Positions 1 through 15,500 are shown, counted from the first letter of the stretch. The stretch: 64,000 bases of DNA from Agrypnia vestita (GCA_016648135.1 JADDOH010002060.1:62001-126000), one strand, 5' to 3'. Notes: generated from the sequence alone by a model not told the origin. Numbers and translations are program-made.

Positions 1-489
1 AGAATAATGATGCGACATATTTTATGTTTGCATCTCTATTTTTAAAAAAAATGTACTAAGTTATGAGAAATTTGACAAAAAAAAAAAAAATAATAATAAT
101 CAGTAATTGTAAAAACTGTATTTGCAATATTTTTCGACAAAACTGACGAGCAATTTTACCCTGAAACCATAGATTTAACATTTGAAATCACACTGTTTCA
201 CAAATTATATAATACGCATACGTCACAACTAGGTTAACGTATACCATATTTATTAAGGTCCATAATATTTTAATACATGAATTGATCAATAGAAAAAAAC
301 AACAAGCATTTAACAGATGACAATTTGACAGTAAATTAAAGAAATAGGCATGCATTTCGGACATTTCAGTACTTTACCAGCCGAGGGAGAGAATCATGCA
401 CTCACATGACGGGAATATAACAATACGTGGTAAGAAAAGTAAAAAAAAAAAAAAAAAAAGACAGGAATTGAATTATTCCCAAAACAAAC

Positions 490-555
490 CTGTTGCTTCC
501 GCGACTGGTCTTCCTGTCTTTGTTTTTCCAAGTCTTCCTGTCTCTTTCTCCTCGC
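490..555 (-). CDS. tou: toutatis-like exon 21 (charged helix)
   Basis: Acceptor GAATGTAG|GCG, donor CAACAG|GTTTGT, phase 0 to 0, 22 codons: ARRKRQEDLEKQRQEDQSRK then QQ. Joined directly to exon 19 it gives EARSLQLME-ARRKRQEDLE, an unbroken charged helix, the expected continuation for a BAZ2-type protein. The neighbouring longer open frames (402-770, both strands) are chance frames. The next exon lies beyond base 1. Confidence 0.8.
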
Positions 556-3500
556 CTACATTCATTCACATTAAAAAATCGACGGCAAGATTTTAAATTC
601 GATTGCGACACAAAATCGTTACAATATTCGGGGTTCACGCAGACGAGTCGCAGAAGTGAACATGAAACAAAGAGAAAAATGTACAAAATTATACCAACAT
701 TTTTTGAAAATTCAAAAAAAAATATGACAACAAAAATGCGTGAAACAAAATAATAAAAAAGAAAATACACTACAAGTAATTTGATATAATTTAAAAAAAT
801 ATATACTATAAAAGTACTTACTTAAATATTTAAATAAATTAAATTTAAATTAGTCGATACGTAATGTACTACAAATAAATAATGCTGTTATTGCAAGAAT
901 GTATTAGTTTTGTTATGTTGAACACCCTATCCACTTTGGACATTTTTGATCCGCTACGATAGAATTATAATGCTCCATCACATAATTGCGCAGTTTCCGG
1001 GTTTATTTGGAAGAGTGACATTTAATCATTGGTTTTTTGCGTTAACTTTCTTCTGAAACGAGGGAAAATCGTAGAATGCTAATGAGGGAAAGAATTATCT
1101 GCACGTAAGGATAATCTTTTTTGGTTTTTAAAAGGTCTTGGAGACGCATGGCATCGACCACAGTACTATTAAAGTTGAAAGAAAACAGAAGGTAAATGTG
1201 AAAGTGCATAAAAACGTTGCAAATCCTAATGCGCTATTTCTAATGCAACTTTCTGACGTATTTTATTGGGGGACATTTTTATTTTATATTATTTTTTAAC
1301 AAACCGGCCGCCAACAGGTCATTATTGACCCTAATAGATGGTCCTAGACATGATGAATAAACGTTTTCTATGTTATAAATGCATTGAAAATTAATATTGT
1401 CTTTTTATGCAACTTTAACAGTAGTCATTTGTCACACACACGCATAAATGTCGTGGCTATCACTCCATCACTACACTGGTAAGCATTCTTAATACAAGGA
1501 CATCTAATAAATTATTTAAAACTTCTTCAAAAAGAGCAAAATAATTTTGTGAATACATTATTAATATAATTAATAAAAATAAAGTTTATTTTCACCACTT
1601 TTGTATTGAAAAATATCAACATGTTCCAGAGCCCATGGCCCCTCCGTCAGAATACAATTGTATACTAACAAATTAAAAATCAAAAATCGAAGTATAGACC
1701 ATCAAAATATAAAAATTACATATGGGAAATTAATAATAATGAAGTACCTATAAGGAGCCATGGGCTCTCAAACATGTAGATATTTTTTAATACAAAAGTG
1801 GTAACAAAGTCCATTTTTATTAATTACATTATTTAAAATTTAAAAAATATTCCTTCCAGCACTTGCTACAAGACCAGTGTATGCAAGAGTTTTTGACGTT
1901 CATCTCTAGGCCTGTTATTAGCCGAGTTATGATTTTTTTATGTTTTTGAACAGCCGGCATTTTGAAACAAACTATTTTATTATTAAATTAGATATTTACT
2001 AAGTAAATTCTTCAGTGGGGTTTAATCGAAATCCCATAAAAACTACGAAACACATCTATATCCACAAGGTCCGTGGACATTTTTGAAAGGAATATGTCGA
2101 AATACATTTTTGAGCCAGTTTTAGGGAAATTCCAAAGGCCAAAAATTTAACAAAGAAGGTTTTTGAGTTTTCCTATTTGTCACGATCGACATTTGTGCAT
2201 TGAAATTTTCTGCGATAGGTAATATTTCTACGGATAGTGCGGCAGTTTTATTATGGAAATGAGTTAATTTTGGACATCTTTCAAAAAGTAATTCATGCAT
2301 TGGTTAATCATTGTAATAATACGATATATGTTTTATTAATTATAAAGCTAAAATATTCTTGACATGCAGTTATTTGTGTGAATGTACATGCACATAGTAT
2401 AAAATAATCTAATTAAATATTTTAAAAAAAATCAGTAATACATTATGTTTTGTACGTCTTCAAAGTTCATTGTGCATCTGGTAGATTGAAATCTACATAC
2501 AGATAGATAATCACCCGTATTTTGAAAACAGCAACATAGGGATGTCAAATCTTTATCCCAACACTTACTTAATAGACGATAATAAAAATAAATAATAAAC
2601 AAGACGTAGGTATATGTCGGTGTTCGTCACACTCAAATAAAGAGATTTGTATATTTTCACAAAGTGAATACCTTTACATGCGGTATCCGATGTCTTTTTT
2701 CTTTCAATTTCTCCAATGCCTTCTCATTCACGCGGTCTGATCTGACAGAGCTTCGCTCTGGCGCAAACGCAACCTCACAATTTTCATGTTTCGACTAAAA
2801 TTACATCAAATAAGTACTAATGCTGTATTTCAAGCTTATAAAAAAAAGATTATTTCATATATTCATACTTATCAATTTCTTCTCCCACAGCGTCCTGATG
2901 TAAAAATTATGGAAAAATTGTCATTCTCACGTTGGACCATAGAAAAGAGAATTGTTATTAGACTATTTTTATATTTTGACGGTTAACCGTCATGTATGTC
3001 TACACCTCGTTTATTTATTTTTATTTTCGTCTATTAAGTGTTGACATTACAATCTTAGATCCCAATATTGCTATTTTCGGAATACAAGCAATTATTAGTT
3101 TGTACAATCATTTTCCATCTATTCAATGTTATAGAAAATATTCAATGAACTCGCTTCTTACAGCGTACACAATGTCATCTAATGTATTTTAATGAACTTG
3201 ACTGTGCACAGTTGGTTGTACATCGGCAAGCATCAAGTTTATTAAAATGAGACAGACGAAAACCATTGATCTGCGTTGAGAGACAACATTAGCCTTATGA
3301 TAGATCCTACCTGCATACAGTATATAAGCTTAACGAACAGGTCATTTTTAGTTGCAAGCAGAAATATTTATTTAATTATACAGGATGTCTCGTAATTGGT
3401 AGCGAATACTTTGGGGGAGGCTTCTTTATTCAATTTTGAATAGAAAATATTCTTAACACTTTATTCGAAATATCGGTAGTTACACGGAGATAAGCGACTT

Positions 3501-6500
3501 CAAATTTTGCATATTTTAAAAATATTTTTGACTTATATTCTGGAAAACGTCGGACTATCACTACACTAACTTGTATGGAATATCAAATATTAATTTATTT
3601 TGATACAAGTCAAATAAAATGACAAAAACTTTGCCAAAAAAAAAGAATTTTTTTAAATTCCGGCAAGGTTTTAATTATTTTATTTGATTTGTATCAAAAC
3701 TAATGTTTGATATTCAATATAAATTACTTTCATGATAGTCCAATATTTTACAAAAATTAGATGGGATACTGAAAAAAAAAATGGGACATTTCTAGGATAT
3801 TCTTCTGTGTATGTCTGACCTCTCTGGTCGACGTTTCGGATTCCATTACAGAGTGCATCATCAGGGCTGATGTGTTGTAATGCACAACATGATCATCACA
3901 CATTACAAACCTTCGGCCCCGATGATAGACCCTGCAATGGGATCCGAAACGTCGGTCAAAGAGGTCAGATATACACAGCAGAACATCCCAGAAAACTATA
4001 CACAGAAGATTCTGAACGGCCGTGAAAACCTGAGAACATTTTTTAATGCAAAATTTGATATCGCTTATCTTTGTAACTATCAACTTTTCATCCAAAGTGT
4101 AAAGAATATTTAGTTTTCGCGACTAGCTACGAGACACCCTGTATATGCAAATTAGGTGAAATAAACGGCCCTATTTTGAAAATAGCAATATTCCTAATTC
4201 GGTATCTTGACAGTTATTGTATAACACTTTAATGCTGTCAATTTTGACATTTTAAGTTTGACAGGTTTGAAATTAATGAATTCAATCAATGAGATAATAT
4301 TTATTTATGTTTTAGAGCTGATTGATTTAATTCATTAATTTCAAAACTGTCAAACTTAAAATGTTAAAATTGGCGACAATACAATCCTCTGTTGTGTCTT
4401 CTGGGGTATTACACCTTGTTTTTACGACCTTTCTGGCCAACGTTTCGGATCCCATTGCAGGGTCCATCATTAGGGCTGACGCCACATCGGCCCTTATGAT
4501 GGACCCTGCAATGGAATCCGAAACGTCATAAAAACACGGCACAACACCCCAGAAGATACAAACCAGAAGGTTCTGAGCGGCCGTGAAAACTTAAGAACAT
4601 TTTTAGCATTAAAATGTTATACAATATGCTTTTGGCAGAATATCAATTAATTATCAAAAAGTATTCATATTATTTGGTGGTGCAGATTAATATATAGTAT
4701 AAAAGCAATGCATTTTTTTTAAATAGAGATGCGTACACATATACATATAATGTTAGGTGTACCCATAAGTAATCAATTATTTACTACATTTAATTTTATT
4801 TTTAATCAATTTAATCTCCAATGTTATCTAGGACCTTTTGCCATCTTGTTGATAGACTTTTAAGAAAAATATGCTTCTAGGTGTTTTTAAAGCGTCATTA
4901 TCAAACCCTCCACTTCGATCGCTATCAGACAAGTTAAAATCAGCATCGGAAAATTTTCTAAACCAATGTTGGCACTTATTTACTTTCAATACGTCTCCAT
5001 ACGCATCACAAAACCCGATCGAAAACGAAACAGCATGGAGTGACGTAAATGTTCTTCAGTTAGTTGATTGTTCGCCATTTTACCACAGAGTAATAAAAAT
5101 TTTTAAATTTAATTGTCACAAGACCACGGATTACAATATTGCGTATAAAACACGTCTTTACACATTCACTTTGCTGAGCTTGACTGAAGCAAACATTCCA
5201 CACCAAAAGTAATTGATTACTTATGGGTACACCGATGTCATGTCGCATCAATATTCCTACTACTTTCGAGTGTAAGTCAGTTGTGCTAAAGGTAGACCAA
5301 AGCGTGTATCACCAGTGCACTGTGTAGCCATGCTTAAGCTGATGCCGTTAAATATTGAGTAGGCTGTCTAATGATGAAAGGCCAGCGGCAAGCGCCGCAA
5401 AGACCGGACTAGCTCGGAGGTACCCTCGCTGACTGGATTTATAGACGAGCATTCTTCTACGCTATCATTTATCAAAATAGAACACAAATGCGCAAACAAA
5501 ATTTTTTAAAATATTAGTTGGCGACGGAGAATAAAAAAATTATAAATTGCATCCCATGCAATCACGTTTAATTGGTGCTCTAATCAATTCAGGAGAAAAA
5601 AAATTTTTGTATTACACACAATGAAAATTAGCTATTGCTGTCGGGTATGAAGAACCAACACTCGACCGCTTATCCACCGGCTAAAATTTGTCAAAACCAT
5701 TTCCAACTACACATTTTAAGCGGTGGAACAATTCATATATGACAATGACAGTAGTGTAGAGATTGGGAATAGAATCTTTACAGTTACTTTGGTCTCATTG
5801 GACAATTGAGGTCATGCCTACTGTCCAGAAAAACTAAAGCCACGCTCTACAATATATTGATTAGACCGTCTTAACATACGCCTCTGAGACCTGGACATTA
5901 ACTAAGCACAACGAAAATAGAGTAGACACATTTGAAAGAAAAATCTTACGCCGAATATATGGATCCATTAATGACGGTCAAACATGGCGAAAAAGATACA
6001 ACACCGAGCTCTATGACTTTTACCAGGATGTCAGCGTAGTCAAAGTTATTAAGGTTAACAGATTGCGCTGGCTGGGACATCTACACCATACGGGTGATCT
6101 GGAACCCCCAAAAAGGGGTCTGTTTAATGACCCAATGGGTAGAAGAAGTCTCGGAAGACCAAAACTGTGGTGGTTAGATGCCATCGTTGCGGACTGCCGG
6201 GTCCTGGGGCAGCAAAACTGGAAAATGGTAGCCAGCGACAGAGCAGCGTGGAGGACTTTCTTGGAGGCAGCTAGGACCCACCAAGGGTTGTAACGCTGAG
6301 GATGGATGGATTTCCAAGGTTCCCTGTAAGATCGATGCAATATTTCTTCTCAAACATCCCCGCATCATTCCTTTATCATTTCGGGCTCTTCGCATCTTTT
6401 CGTTTCCTTCGTATTAAGCTGTTCTAATTTTCTAAACTATTTCCATCCCGCTCACAAACTTCAATTTGCCCTTCCAAACTGCCGTTTCTGAAGACGTACC

Positions 6501-9500
6501 GTCAGTCCATGGTTGTTGTCCTTTTAAATGTTTATTTACTGTGTTTTACATGCGTCTCGTTCCTCTCTAGTTTCTTCAAGTTAATCCTGCGCGTGATATT
6601 GTACGCACTACAAGAAAAATAAACAACCGTCCCCTGGAAAAGGTAAAACTCAGAAATACTTAGTAAAATTGGATTAAATTTGTCTGCTAGTAAAATAACC
6701 TTGAAAGTCATTTAAATATAAATCCAGTCAGCGTCTCCGAACTAGTCTCAGACTATTTATAATTTGAATAAAAATTTTTCTACAGAAGCTAATAATAATT
6801 TTAGAAAGAATATTTTATTGTAATAGATAGTGCTATATGTACAAAGATGCAAAACCAAATAATGATAGTCATTTTATTCTGTACATGATGTTTACAACAA
6901 TGCATTTTGTTTTTTTTAAATTATGTGCCGAAGATATATTCCGAGGACCAACCCTCGAAATAATATTAATAAATAGCAACAATGTGAGTGATACATGATA
7001 TATTATTTTAGCAGACCCTCATGGCATACGTGCGTTCCTTTCTAACGTCGGCACGAGTGCACCGCCCCAGCCCTGTGTTAAGTGTGCGGAAGATTAGGGG
7101 ACAGACAAGGACAGAGACAGAGACACCCACCCGTACGCATTCACCGACAACCATTGTTAATATTAACCGCATTCGCATCACCATCACAACGTTATTAATA
7201 TTCCTTGCAATGTTTTAGTAGTGCGATATATAAATATGCATATTTATTTTCTGTTTATGGTGACAAAACATACCGGCAATAAATCTTCTCCGATTGCTTT
7301 CTTTCCCTTCTGCTTTGCCGGGAGGTCTTCGTCATTATCGACCAGGTCTATGACTACAATGTTCTCCGGCTTCGCTTCCTCGAGCGCGGTCTTCTGCGGC
7401 GTGTCCAGATTGGGCATCAGCATCAAATTACTAGACATGAAATCTTTCTTTGCGTTTAGATATTTCTCTTCCAATTCTTTCAAGTCGTCCAATTTGCTGG
7501 ATTTTACTTCAGATTTATCCGGCGTGGCCCAATCACACTGCCCGGAAACAAATTCGCCCATTCTGGAGTAGGTGTCCAGAATTTTGTCCATAAAGTCTTC
7601 TTTTTTTATCGTATTACTGTTGAGTTTAATAACGGACACGGTGTTGCTTTTGTTTTTCGCTTCATGTTTAACCGGAATCAACTTGAAATCTTTCTTGGTC
7701 TCGGGTTTGGATTTGGTCGGCGAGAAGCTCATGGAAGCGTTCTCGGCGAAGCTTTTGATCTTGTCCAGAGCGTTGTATTCGTACTCGTCCTTCCACTGGG
7801 GCCCGGAGGTGACCGGGCTTATGGTTACCGAGGGGACGGGGGTCAGCGTGAGGCTCATGGAGGGCATGCTGACGGAGATCTGTTTGCCGGGGGCGGACGA
7901 CGAGGCGATGGCCCGGATGCTCTTCCAAAATCCGATGGTGGTTTTGTCGTTGGCGTTCAGTATTTTCAAACTCTCATCCGCCCGCCTCATTTGGGCCTGG
8001 TCGCCCGTCGGAAAATAAAAAATAAAAATGAGAAATGATAAATGTGAAAGTTTGTTAGTCGGTGTCATTCTGATTAATCTTTACCTAGCCCACCATTGTA
8101 TTTTGATATAATATATATTTTGTTGGGTTAACTTAGTTTTTATAGCTTACTTCTAAGTTAGTATACAATTCACTTTTCAAAATCACATTATTTTTTTTTT
8201 GTCACAATTTTTACGCTATTACTTAAAACTAGGTAGAAACTATTTATTTAGCTTCCATTGGTGACCTAAAATCGCAAAACCCCTGCGCTAAGATACTCGG
8301 AAAATTGATTTCAAACTGACGCAATCCACGCACACTATTATGAAGCCATCGTCAATATTTAATGAGTATATACTACAAATTATTCTAGCGTAGAATTCAA
8401 CCATTGATTGTAGATAGCCACACACCAAATTAATTGAAATATGGAAAAAATGTTCAAGTTCTAAGCCAAAGAAAACATTAGAATCACAAAGACAATATTT
8501 TTAACCATTGCAATACATATTCAGTCAAATGCTTAACAAGTACATACAATGGACTACAATTAAAAAACTGCATATTTACTGTATTTCTTTGGCTTATTAC
8601 GGTAGTACATTTTTTAAATAGACATTCCTAGATTCGTAAAAATACTTTTTTAATATAATATATAAGTAGCAGACTTCACAAATAATCAATCATCCACCAA
8701 TTTTGAAAAAACACCCATCAAGTTTTTTGGAAAGTTTTAAGCATCTACATCTGGTACTATTTCCGGTGTCAATTATAAAAATAAAGCAACTGAAGAAAAA
8801 ATTACTAGAACACTCACCAGATTATTTCAAACGTTTAGTTAAATTTTGAAAGTACATTTCGTTTAGTATAAAGTGGAGAAACAAGACACAAATTCAGATA
8901 GACGATTTTAAAATCAGATCTTGCAAAGCGATTATACTCAAGTATACAAAAAAATATATAATAGATAATGTAAATAAATTATTCAATATGTATAACTACT
9001 GATAATTTTGTTTAAATTATTAAGTTGTACATATGTATATTCTTTGCATATTATAAGTGTTAATATTGACAAGAAGAAATCACACCAACACACATACACA
9101 GTATATACTATTTTAATATTTGAAGCAGTCACATTGTGGTTAGATTTTTCAACTAGAATAAACTTTGCATGTTGTTCTATCAACTACCTCCAGTTTCAGA
9201 ATGTTTCAAAGACTAGAGACTAGAAGAATAGTGACAGACTTTTTACACAAATTAATAAATGATACTATCGACCGTCCTCAACTACTAGAAAGTATCTGCT
9301 TGTGTGTTCCGTCTCGCATAACTAGAGGTCGTGCAGGTTTTGCCGTGGAAACTGCAGCTACCAACTACGTCTTTAATCCTCAACTGCAAAGGCTTCCTAG
9401 ACTAGCAAACTGATATGAGCAACTTGACGTCTTTGCCAACAACTTTATAATATTCAAACATATTTTAAAAAGTGTATTGAAAGATTACTAGTATTTGTCA

Positions 9501-12500
9501 AATTGGACTTAAATAATTGATTTGTTTTGATTGTTGGCTGAGTTTTGTTTGGCTTGTTGACTTTTTAAGCTTGTGCTATTACTTTTCACTCTATATTATT
9601 ATGTTTTTTTTTAAATTTTATTATATTATGTTTTCCTTATGCTTCTGCTTTGTTATATACTTGCTTTTTACTTTATATTTTATTTATCTTTATACATTTG
9701 TATTTGTATTTTAAGTATTTGATTTCCACTTATGACATTATTATTTTTATTCTTTAAACTATCCATTTTATAAATGTACACTTTACCTATTTGTTTGTAA
9801 AGGCCCTGCAGGACGTTAATAAATAAATAAATAAAATCATTGGTATTAACCATTAATCAAAATATATATTTCTCTATGCAACAATATTCGTCACTAAAGC
9901 TAGCTCTGTCTGTCAAATAATAATGAGATATAAGAAGCAAACAAAACAAAACATAATTCTCTATTTAATAATGTCCATCACAAACATTATCAAGATGTTA
10001 CTCTACTCTAGATAGCCACAGCCTTAATTGGCGGCCAAAATATATTTAAAAAGCATGTAATTTTTTATAGATTATGGCTAGTATTCTAATGATAATAATT
10101 TTGTTGTCTGTCTGTCTGTCTGTAACTTCCTGTAACATCCGTAACTTCTTTGGTAAAACGTTTTTTCTTTTTTTTTTATAAATAAATACTTATTCTTTAG
10201 GAACCAACATATAAAAATACTGTCATTTTTAACGGGTTACAACTAATTTATGTTTTCATTCCTTCTGAAAGACTTTAACTCTAGTTAATATGCGTTATCT
10301 AATCTGAGAAATCTTTTTTTTAGTTACCGTCTGCATTATCAAAATTAAAAAATTTAAAAACTTATTTAATACCGCTTTGATTGACATTCTGAAACCGGTT
10401 GACTTTAAAAGATAAAACAACACTTTTATGAAATGTTTATTTTAGTTAAATAGCCACTATACTATTATAAATAAATCCAAAAATATATAAAAAATATCTA
10501 TAAAAAATAAATTGTTAATAATTGAAAGCAACAGTATTAAAAACTCTTCATAAATAATAAAACATTTTTTAAATAATACGACTTATACGAACTTATTTAT
10601 TGGTCCAACGTGTACTCTCAAATATTCGGCAGATAATATGTATTTTCTGACCACTTGTTTCGAATTTTTAGACGATTTATTATACACAATATTATTGAAA
10701 TAAGTGCAAGAATTCTGTTATCTATTTGCAGATCTAAAATTCTCATTTGTGCATTCAATCAAACAAGTTGAAAATAAAAGTCTTCTTGCGGAGTCGTAAT
10801 GTTTACGATTTGAGAGTCCACCACGACCATAATGTAATTCATCAAAGAAAAATTTAAATTTTGTACATATAACTCAAGATATTAATTAATTATTTAAATT
10901 ATTGTTATTATAGATGGATTAAAGTGAGAAAGACTATTCTGTAGATCAGAGAGAGGTAGAGAGAGATATAGAGAGAGAGAGAGAGAGAGCCAGAGAGACA
11001 GTACCTCCATGAGTTGCAGACTGCGCGCTTCCTTGTCCCGGCGCGCCTGCTCCGCTCGCTCCGATCTCTCCTGCTCACGGGCCAGACGAGCCTGAACAGA
11101 CCACTTCATTAGTGACAAGCTTCTAACCCTTGCCTATTCCAACCAGTAAACTCGCACCCCAATGTTATTGTAATAGATAACATTGCAAAATAATTTAATA
11201 TACAGTAGACTCTCCATTAGGCGGTAGGGAAAAAATTTACTCGAATCGAAAAAACGACAAAGATCACGGCCAAAATTTATTTTTAATAGATAATACATAT
11301 GATTTCTTTTATAACAATGATAACTATCAAATATTAACAATCAAATTATTATTATATGTTATACCTCAGCGAAAAGAATTAAGATTCCAGTGTGTGGTGA
11401 GGGATAATCACTTACAATCATATTGGTAGTGTAATCTAATTTAACAAAGAGAATTAGCTAATATACTATTTATCTAATATATCGAAAAAAATTTAATACG
11501 CAGCCAAAAAGAGACTAAATGCAATCACAAAAATTATTAGATAAAAACAGCATGTAAATAGAAAATACATGTATATGAACAATTTATTTACAATTTGAAA
11601 ATTAGGCGCCTGTCCCCACTTGCATTAAAAGTAAACACTGAATCTAAACGCATCTAAAAATTACCACACATCCAGGTTGATGACGTATTTGTCATTTTTA
11701 TTTTCTGTTACATATTATCAATTTTTATATTTAACATAATTCGAGAATGTATGTACTATGCACTCATCACAATCTGTTCCAAGATGTTCCAAAAAAATTC
11801 AAAACTTTTTCTGCTACATATATTATTTATTTTAACTTTTCGGTTTTAATCCAATAATTTCCATTTATCATATCGCTAGGTGCGTGGTATCTCAATCATT
11901 GGTTTAATTATAAATTGATTATTTAAAAAAAAAGTCAGTTTTTCCATTCATAAAATTCATCAACTTCAAGCGCATTATCTGCTCACAAATTCTGCCGATA
12001 AAACAAATATAAAAAACTAATAATTATTAATCATGCAAAATTGTTTATTCTTTATGTAAAATATTCTAGAATTGATGTTTTTAAAACTCCACTAGCATAC
12101 AAAAGTTCGACAATCAGCAATATTTTTACAGCAATCTTAGTATCTAGTATATTTTAGCTCTTCATAATTCAAGGTATCGCAGTCACTGCGATTCCTCGAA
12201 TTCACCAGATAATCACGATATTTATGCATATTGATGAATTAAAACATAAAGAAAAAATCATTTTTAAACTACCAGCTTTATTTCATTTGAAAGGACATTG
12301 GTCTGCACAGGAGATTATAATACAGAGCGGAAATGAATTCCCTTCAGCACCATGTGTCTTCAAGAGTTGTCTTTCTAATCCATAATTAAATATAATAGAA
12401 TCAAATTCCATGCGCAAGACAATAGTTATTAGAATGAACATCAATATTATTGAGTAAATTTTTAAAAAATGTGATCTATTTTGTCTGTAAAGATGTTGTG

Positions 12501-15500
12501 TACGGGAAGAGAAGAGGAAAGGATTTAGGAACGAAGAGACAACCTGGCTAATCAGACCTATTAACCAACTAAACCTTTTATTTCAGTCCGGACAATATCT
12601 GAACTCTTGGACGAATGATTAGTTAGTACGAGTATACAACCACATCGACTGAACTCATATAGCGCGCCGATAACTACGATAATTTAAAAAATATACAGCG
12701 ACAGTTCAAATATTGATTAAATAAAATCCTCATTATTAAATTCCAAAGTTTTCAGATTTAATAATGACCATTTTACATTAAAAAAACACCATTTTGCTCA
12801 CAGTACCGAGTTATATGGACTGACCTGTTCCCTCCCCTTGGCGGCGTCCTTCCTCGCCTCCCGCGCCGCCTGCTGCTGACGAGCCAGCTCTATCCGCTGC
12901 TCCACGGCCAGCGAGGCGGCCCCACTCGCCGTGCCGAGCGCGCGCCTCGCCTCCTCCAGCCTGCCAAGAAATACACACTCAGTTGTCCGTCGCTGTGCTC
13001 AAGTCTAACACATCGGAAATCATTCACGTTCAAGTTAACTGACCTCTTGGCGACTTCCGTTTCCGACATGCCCTCCTGCCCCCCGACCTGCAGGAACCTG
13101 CCGATGAGCGGGCGAGACGAGAAGCTGAAATTCTCCTTCTGAAGCGGGGGACAAGGATTCTTCTCCAAGTACTGGAAACAGAGAAAGAAGTCAGGAAATT
13201 TTGTATGTATTAGTTTTATAATTTTATCTCAAGAATATAAAAACAAATTAATTTAACTCACGTTACAAAGTTCCTGTGTGTTTTTTAACTTGATGTTGGA
13301 ATGTGGTTCCGGTGGACTATATGTGACGTCGCCCTTTATGCTTCCGTTTCTCGATAGTCCTTTCATCAGGGTTTCTCGTCTCCAGCCTGTAGGCACCGAC
13401 ATAAATTCGGTTAGAAAATGTCAAACAAGGAGAAACAATCGTTGCCATTGCCAAAATTAGACGCAGGCTTCATGCAGAGTGCTTCACATACATACACAGA
13501 GAAAAGATAATTTGCGATTATGTATTTTTATATTTATCTATTTTTCTTTACATTTTTGAAATATCACTAGACCCACAAAACGTCTTAAAAGACATTTGTC
13601 TGCAGGTTCATTCGTTCTTGAACCCCGGGTCACCAAACCCGAACCGAACGATAAACGCATGTGGCTACAGCCGCCTCACTGTAGACCGCCAAAAGATGCT
13701 ATAAATATATACTGGGGCTTAGCAAAGACGCGAACCAATGTTCCGTCATTGTTGACGGGTTACAGCTATATACATATAAAAAGAATATTGCTTAAAAACT
13801 CCATTAAAAAACATTATCAACTGTGACATCTGTGCTGGTTTGTGGTAATGACAAATTTTCAACCACACATATGAAACAAGGTGCACAGATTAAACAACAA
13901 CTTCCAAAAAGTTGATAGATGTGGTCAACATGGGTGAATTTGTAAAAAGTGATCACTAAAGCCAGCCGCACGATAGGTTGTAAGTCCTATGGACGCCCAA
14001 AAAGACTCCCATACCTACTTTTCCATAAAAAAAAATAGCTTTGTCTCTATGAGACATCTGTAATATATATTTAAAATAATGTATTCATTCTCAACATATA
14101 ATAAGAACTAAGAACCGGATCCGTCCAACGTCCAAATAAAATAAAAACATTAAAGAGTTAAGGTTGTTATTACGGTCGTTAGACATATTTAACTGTAAAT
14201 AGTTGCGGATATTTTACACGAACCGTATGTTTTTCCGAGAAACGATTCTCGATGTTTCGTTGACTGCTTATTCAACGTCATCAGGAGGACGACCTTTAAC
14301 CGCGGAGGTAGAGGGCGGACTGATCACTACTTTCGAGGCCGCAAATTATGTGCACTTTGTTGTGGAGTGTTCACTTCTTCTACAATAGAGGTCGCCAGTG
14401 TGCAATATGTACTAGTTACGTCGGCGGACTTTACTGCGACGTCTCTCAAGGGTTGAATCATGTTGATGTTCCAAGAAGTAAAGCATACTTACCTTAAACT
14501 CTAATATGAAATAGGCGACTCACCCATAGCCAGCGGCAATCTCAGCATGGGCTCAGCAGCGAGGGCGTCGCTGGCGTCCGAGTCTTCTGCGCACGAGTCA
14601 GACGGGGGACCCTCCGAGTCCGTGCCGCTGAGCTCCGGGGGACCGCCGCCCAGGCCGGCCGCCATGTCCCCCATGGCGGCCTTCAGCTTCTCCTGCAGCT
14701 CGGGATTCAACTGGGAAGGGTGAGAAACGCCCTTTATTAGTGGGTCATTGTACCACTATACAAATGAGTGAAAATAAATTTTCTTACCAAGAAGTGTCAC
14801 CCTCAAATTGAGATTGTCTAGATTCATAGTTCGTACTTCAGAAACAAATGGGAGCAAAGAATTTGCACGTTTGACTTATGCAAAATTATATACAGGGTGT
14901 ACCAGAGCTAGCAGCAGAAACTTGGCCGGTAGATTCCTGACAATGTAACGAGTCTAAAATGTTCAAGTAACCATGACCTAATATCAATAGTTATGGAGAT
15001 ATTCAATATCAAAGTTTGCATTTTTTTTTTCAATATTTTTGACTTATTTTTTTTCAAAAAGTTATTCTATCATTAAAGTAACTTATATTGATAATGAAAA
15101 ATTTATTTTCTTCAATACAACTTAAAATGATAAAAACCATTTTATCATTTTAAGTAAAAAAAATTTTTGCAAGGTTTCTATCATTTTATTCGACTTGTAT
15201 TAAAAGTAATGAATTTTCATAATTGACATAAGTTACTGTATGACAGTTCATCTTATTGCAAAAAATAAGTAAGAAATATTAAAAAAAAATGCAAACTTTG
15301 ATATTTCATATCTCCATAACTATTGATATTAGGCCATGGTTGCTTCAACATTTTAGACTCGTAACAAAGTCAGGAATCTACCTGCCAAGTTTCTGCTGCT
15401 AGCTTTGGTACACCCTGTATATTTCTCTCTCATTTCCACTACCACTGGCTCCATATAAAAGAGGAAGACAGATGATAACATGATGAGATGATCATACCAA

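Noticed and set aside
402..770. 122-codon minus-strand open frame and an overlapping plus-strand frame
   Set aside because: Only 490-555 has splice sites and the right residue pattern; the rest is hydrophobic intron translation.
4871..5212. 113-codon plus-strand open frame
   Set aside because: Antisense to the deleted mariner transposase, which has clear motifs on minus.
8001..8068. Possible signal peptide at ATG 8068 (hydrophobic run after the start)
   Set aside because: The hydrophobic residues come from the polypyrimidine tract ahead of a splice acceptor; an intron reading is simpler.
9517..9714. Hydrophobic 65-codon frame
   Set aside because: T-rich LINE 3' untranslated sequence; Phe/Leu/Tyr come from composition.
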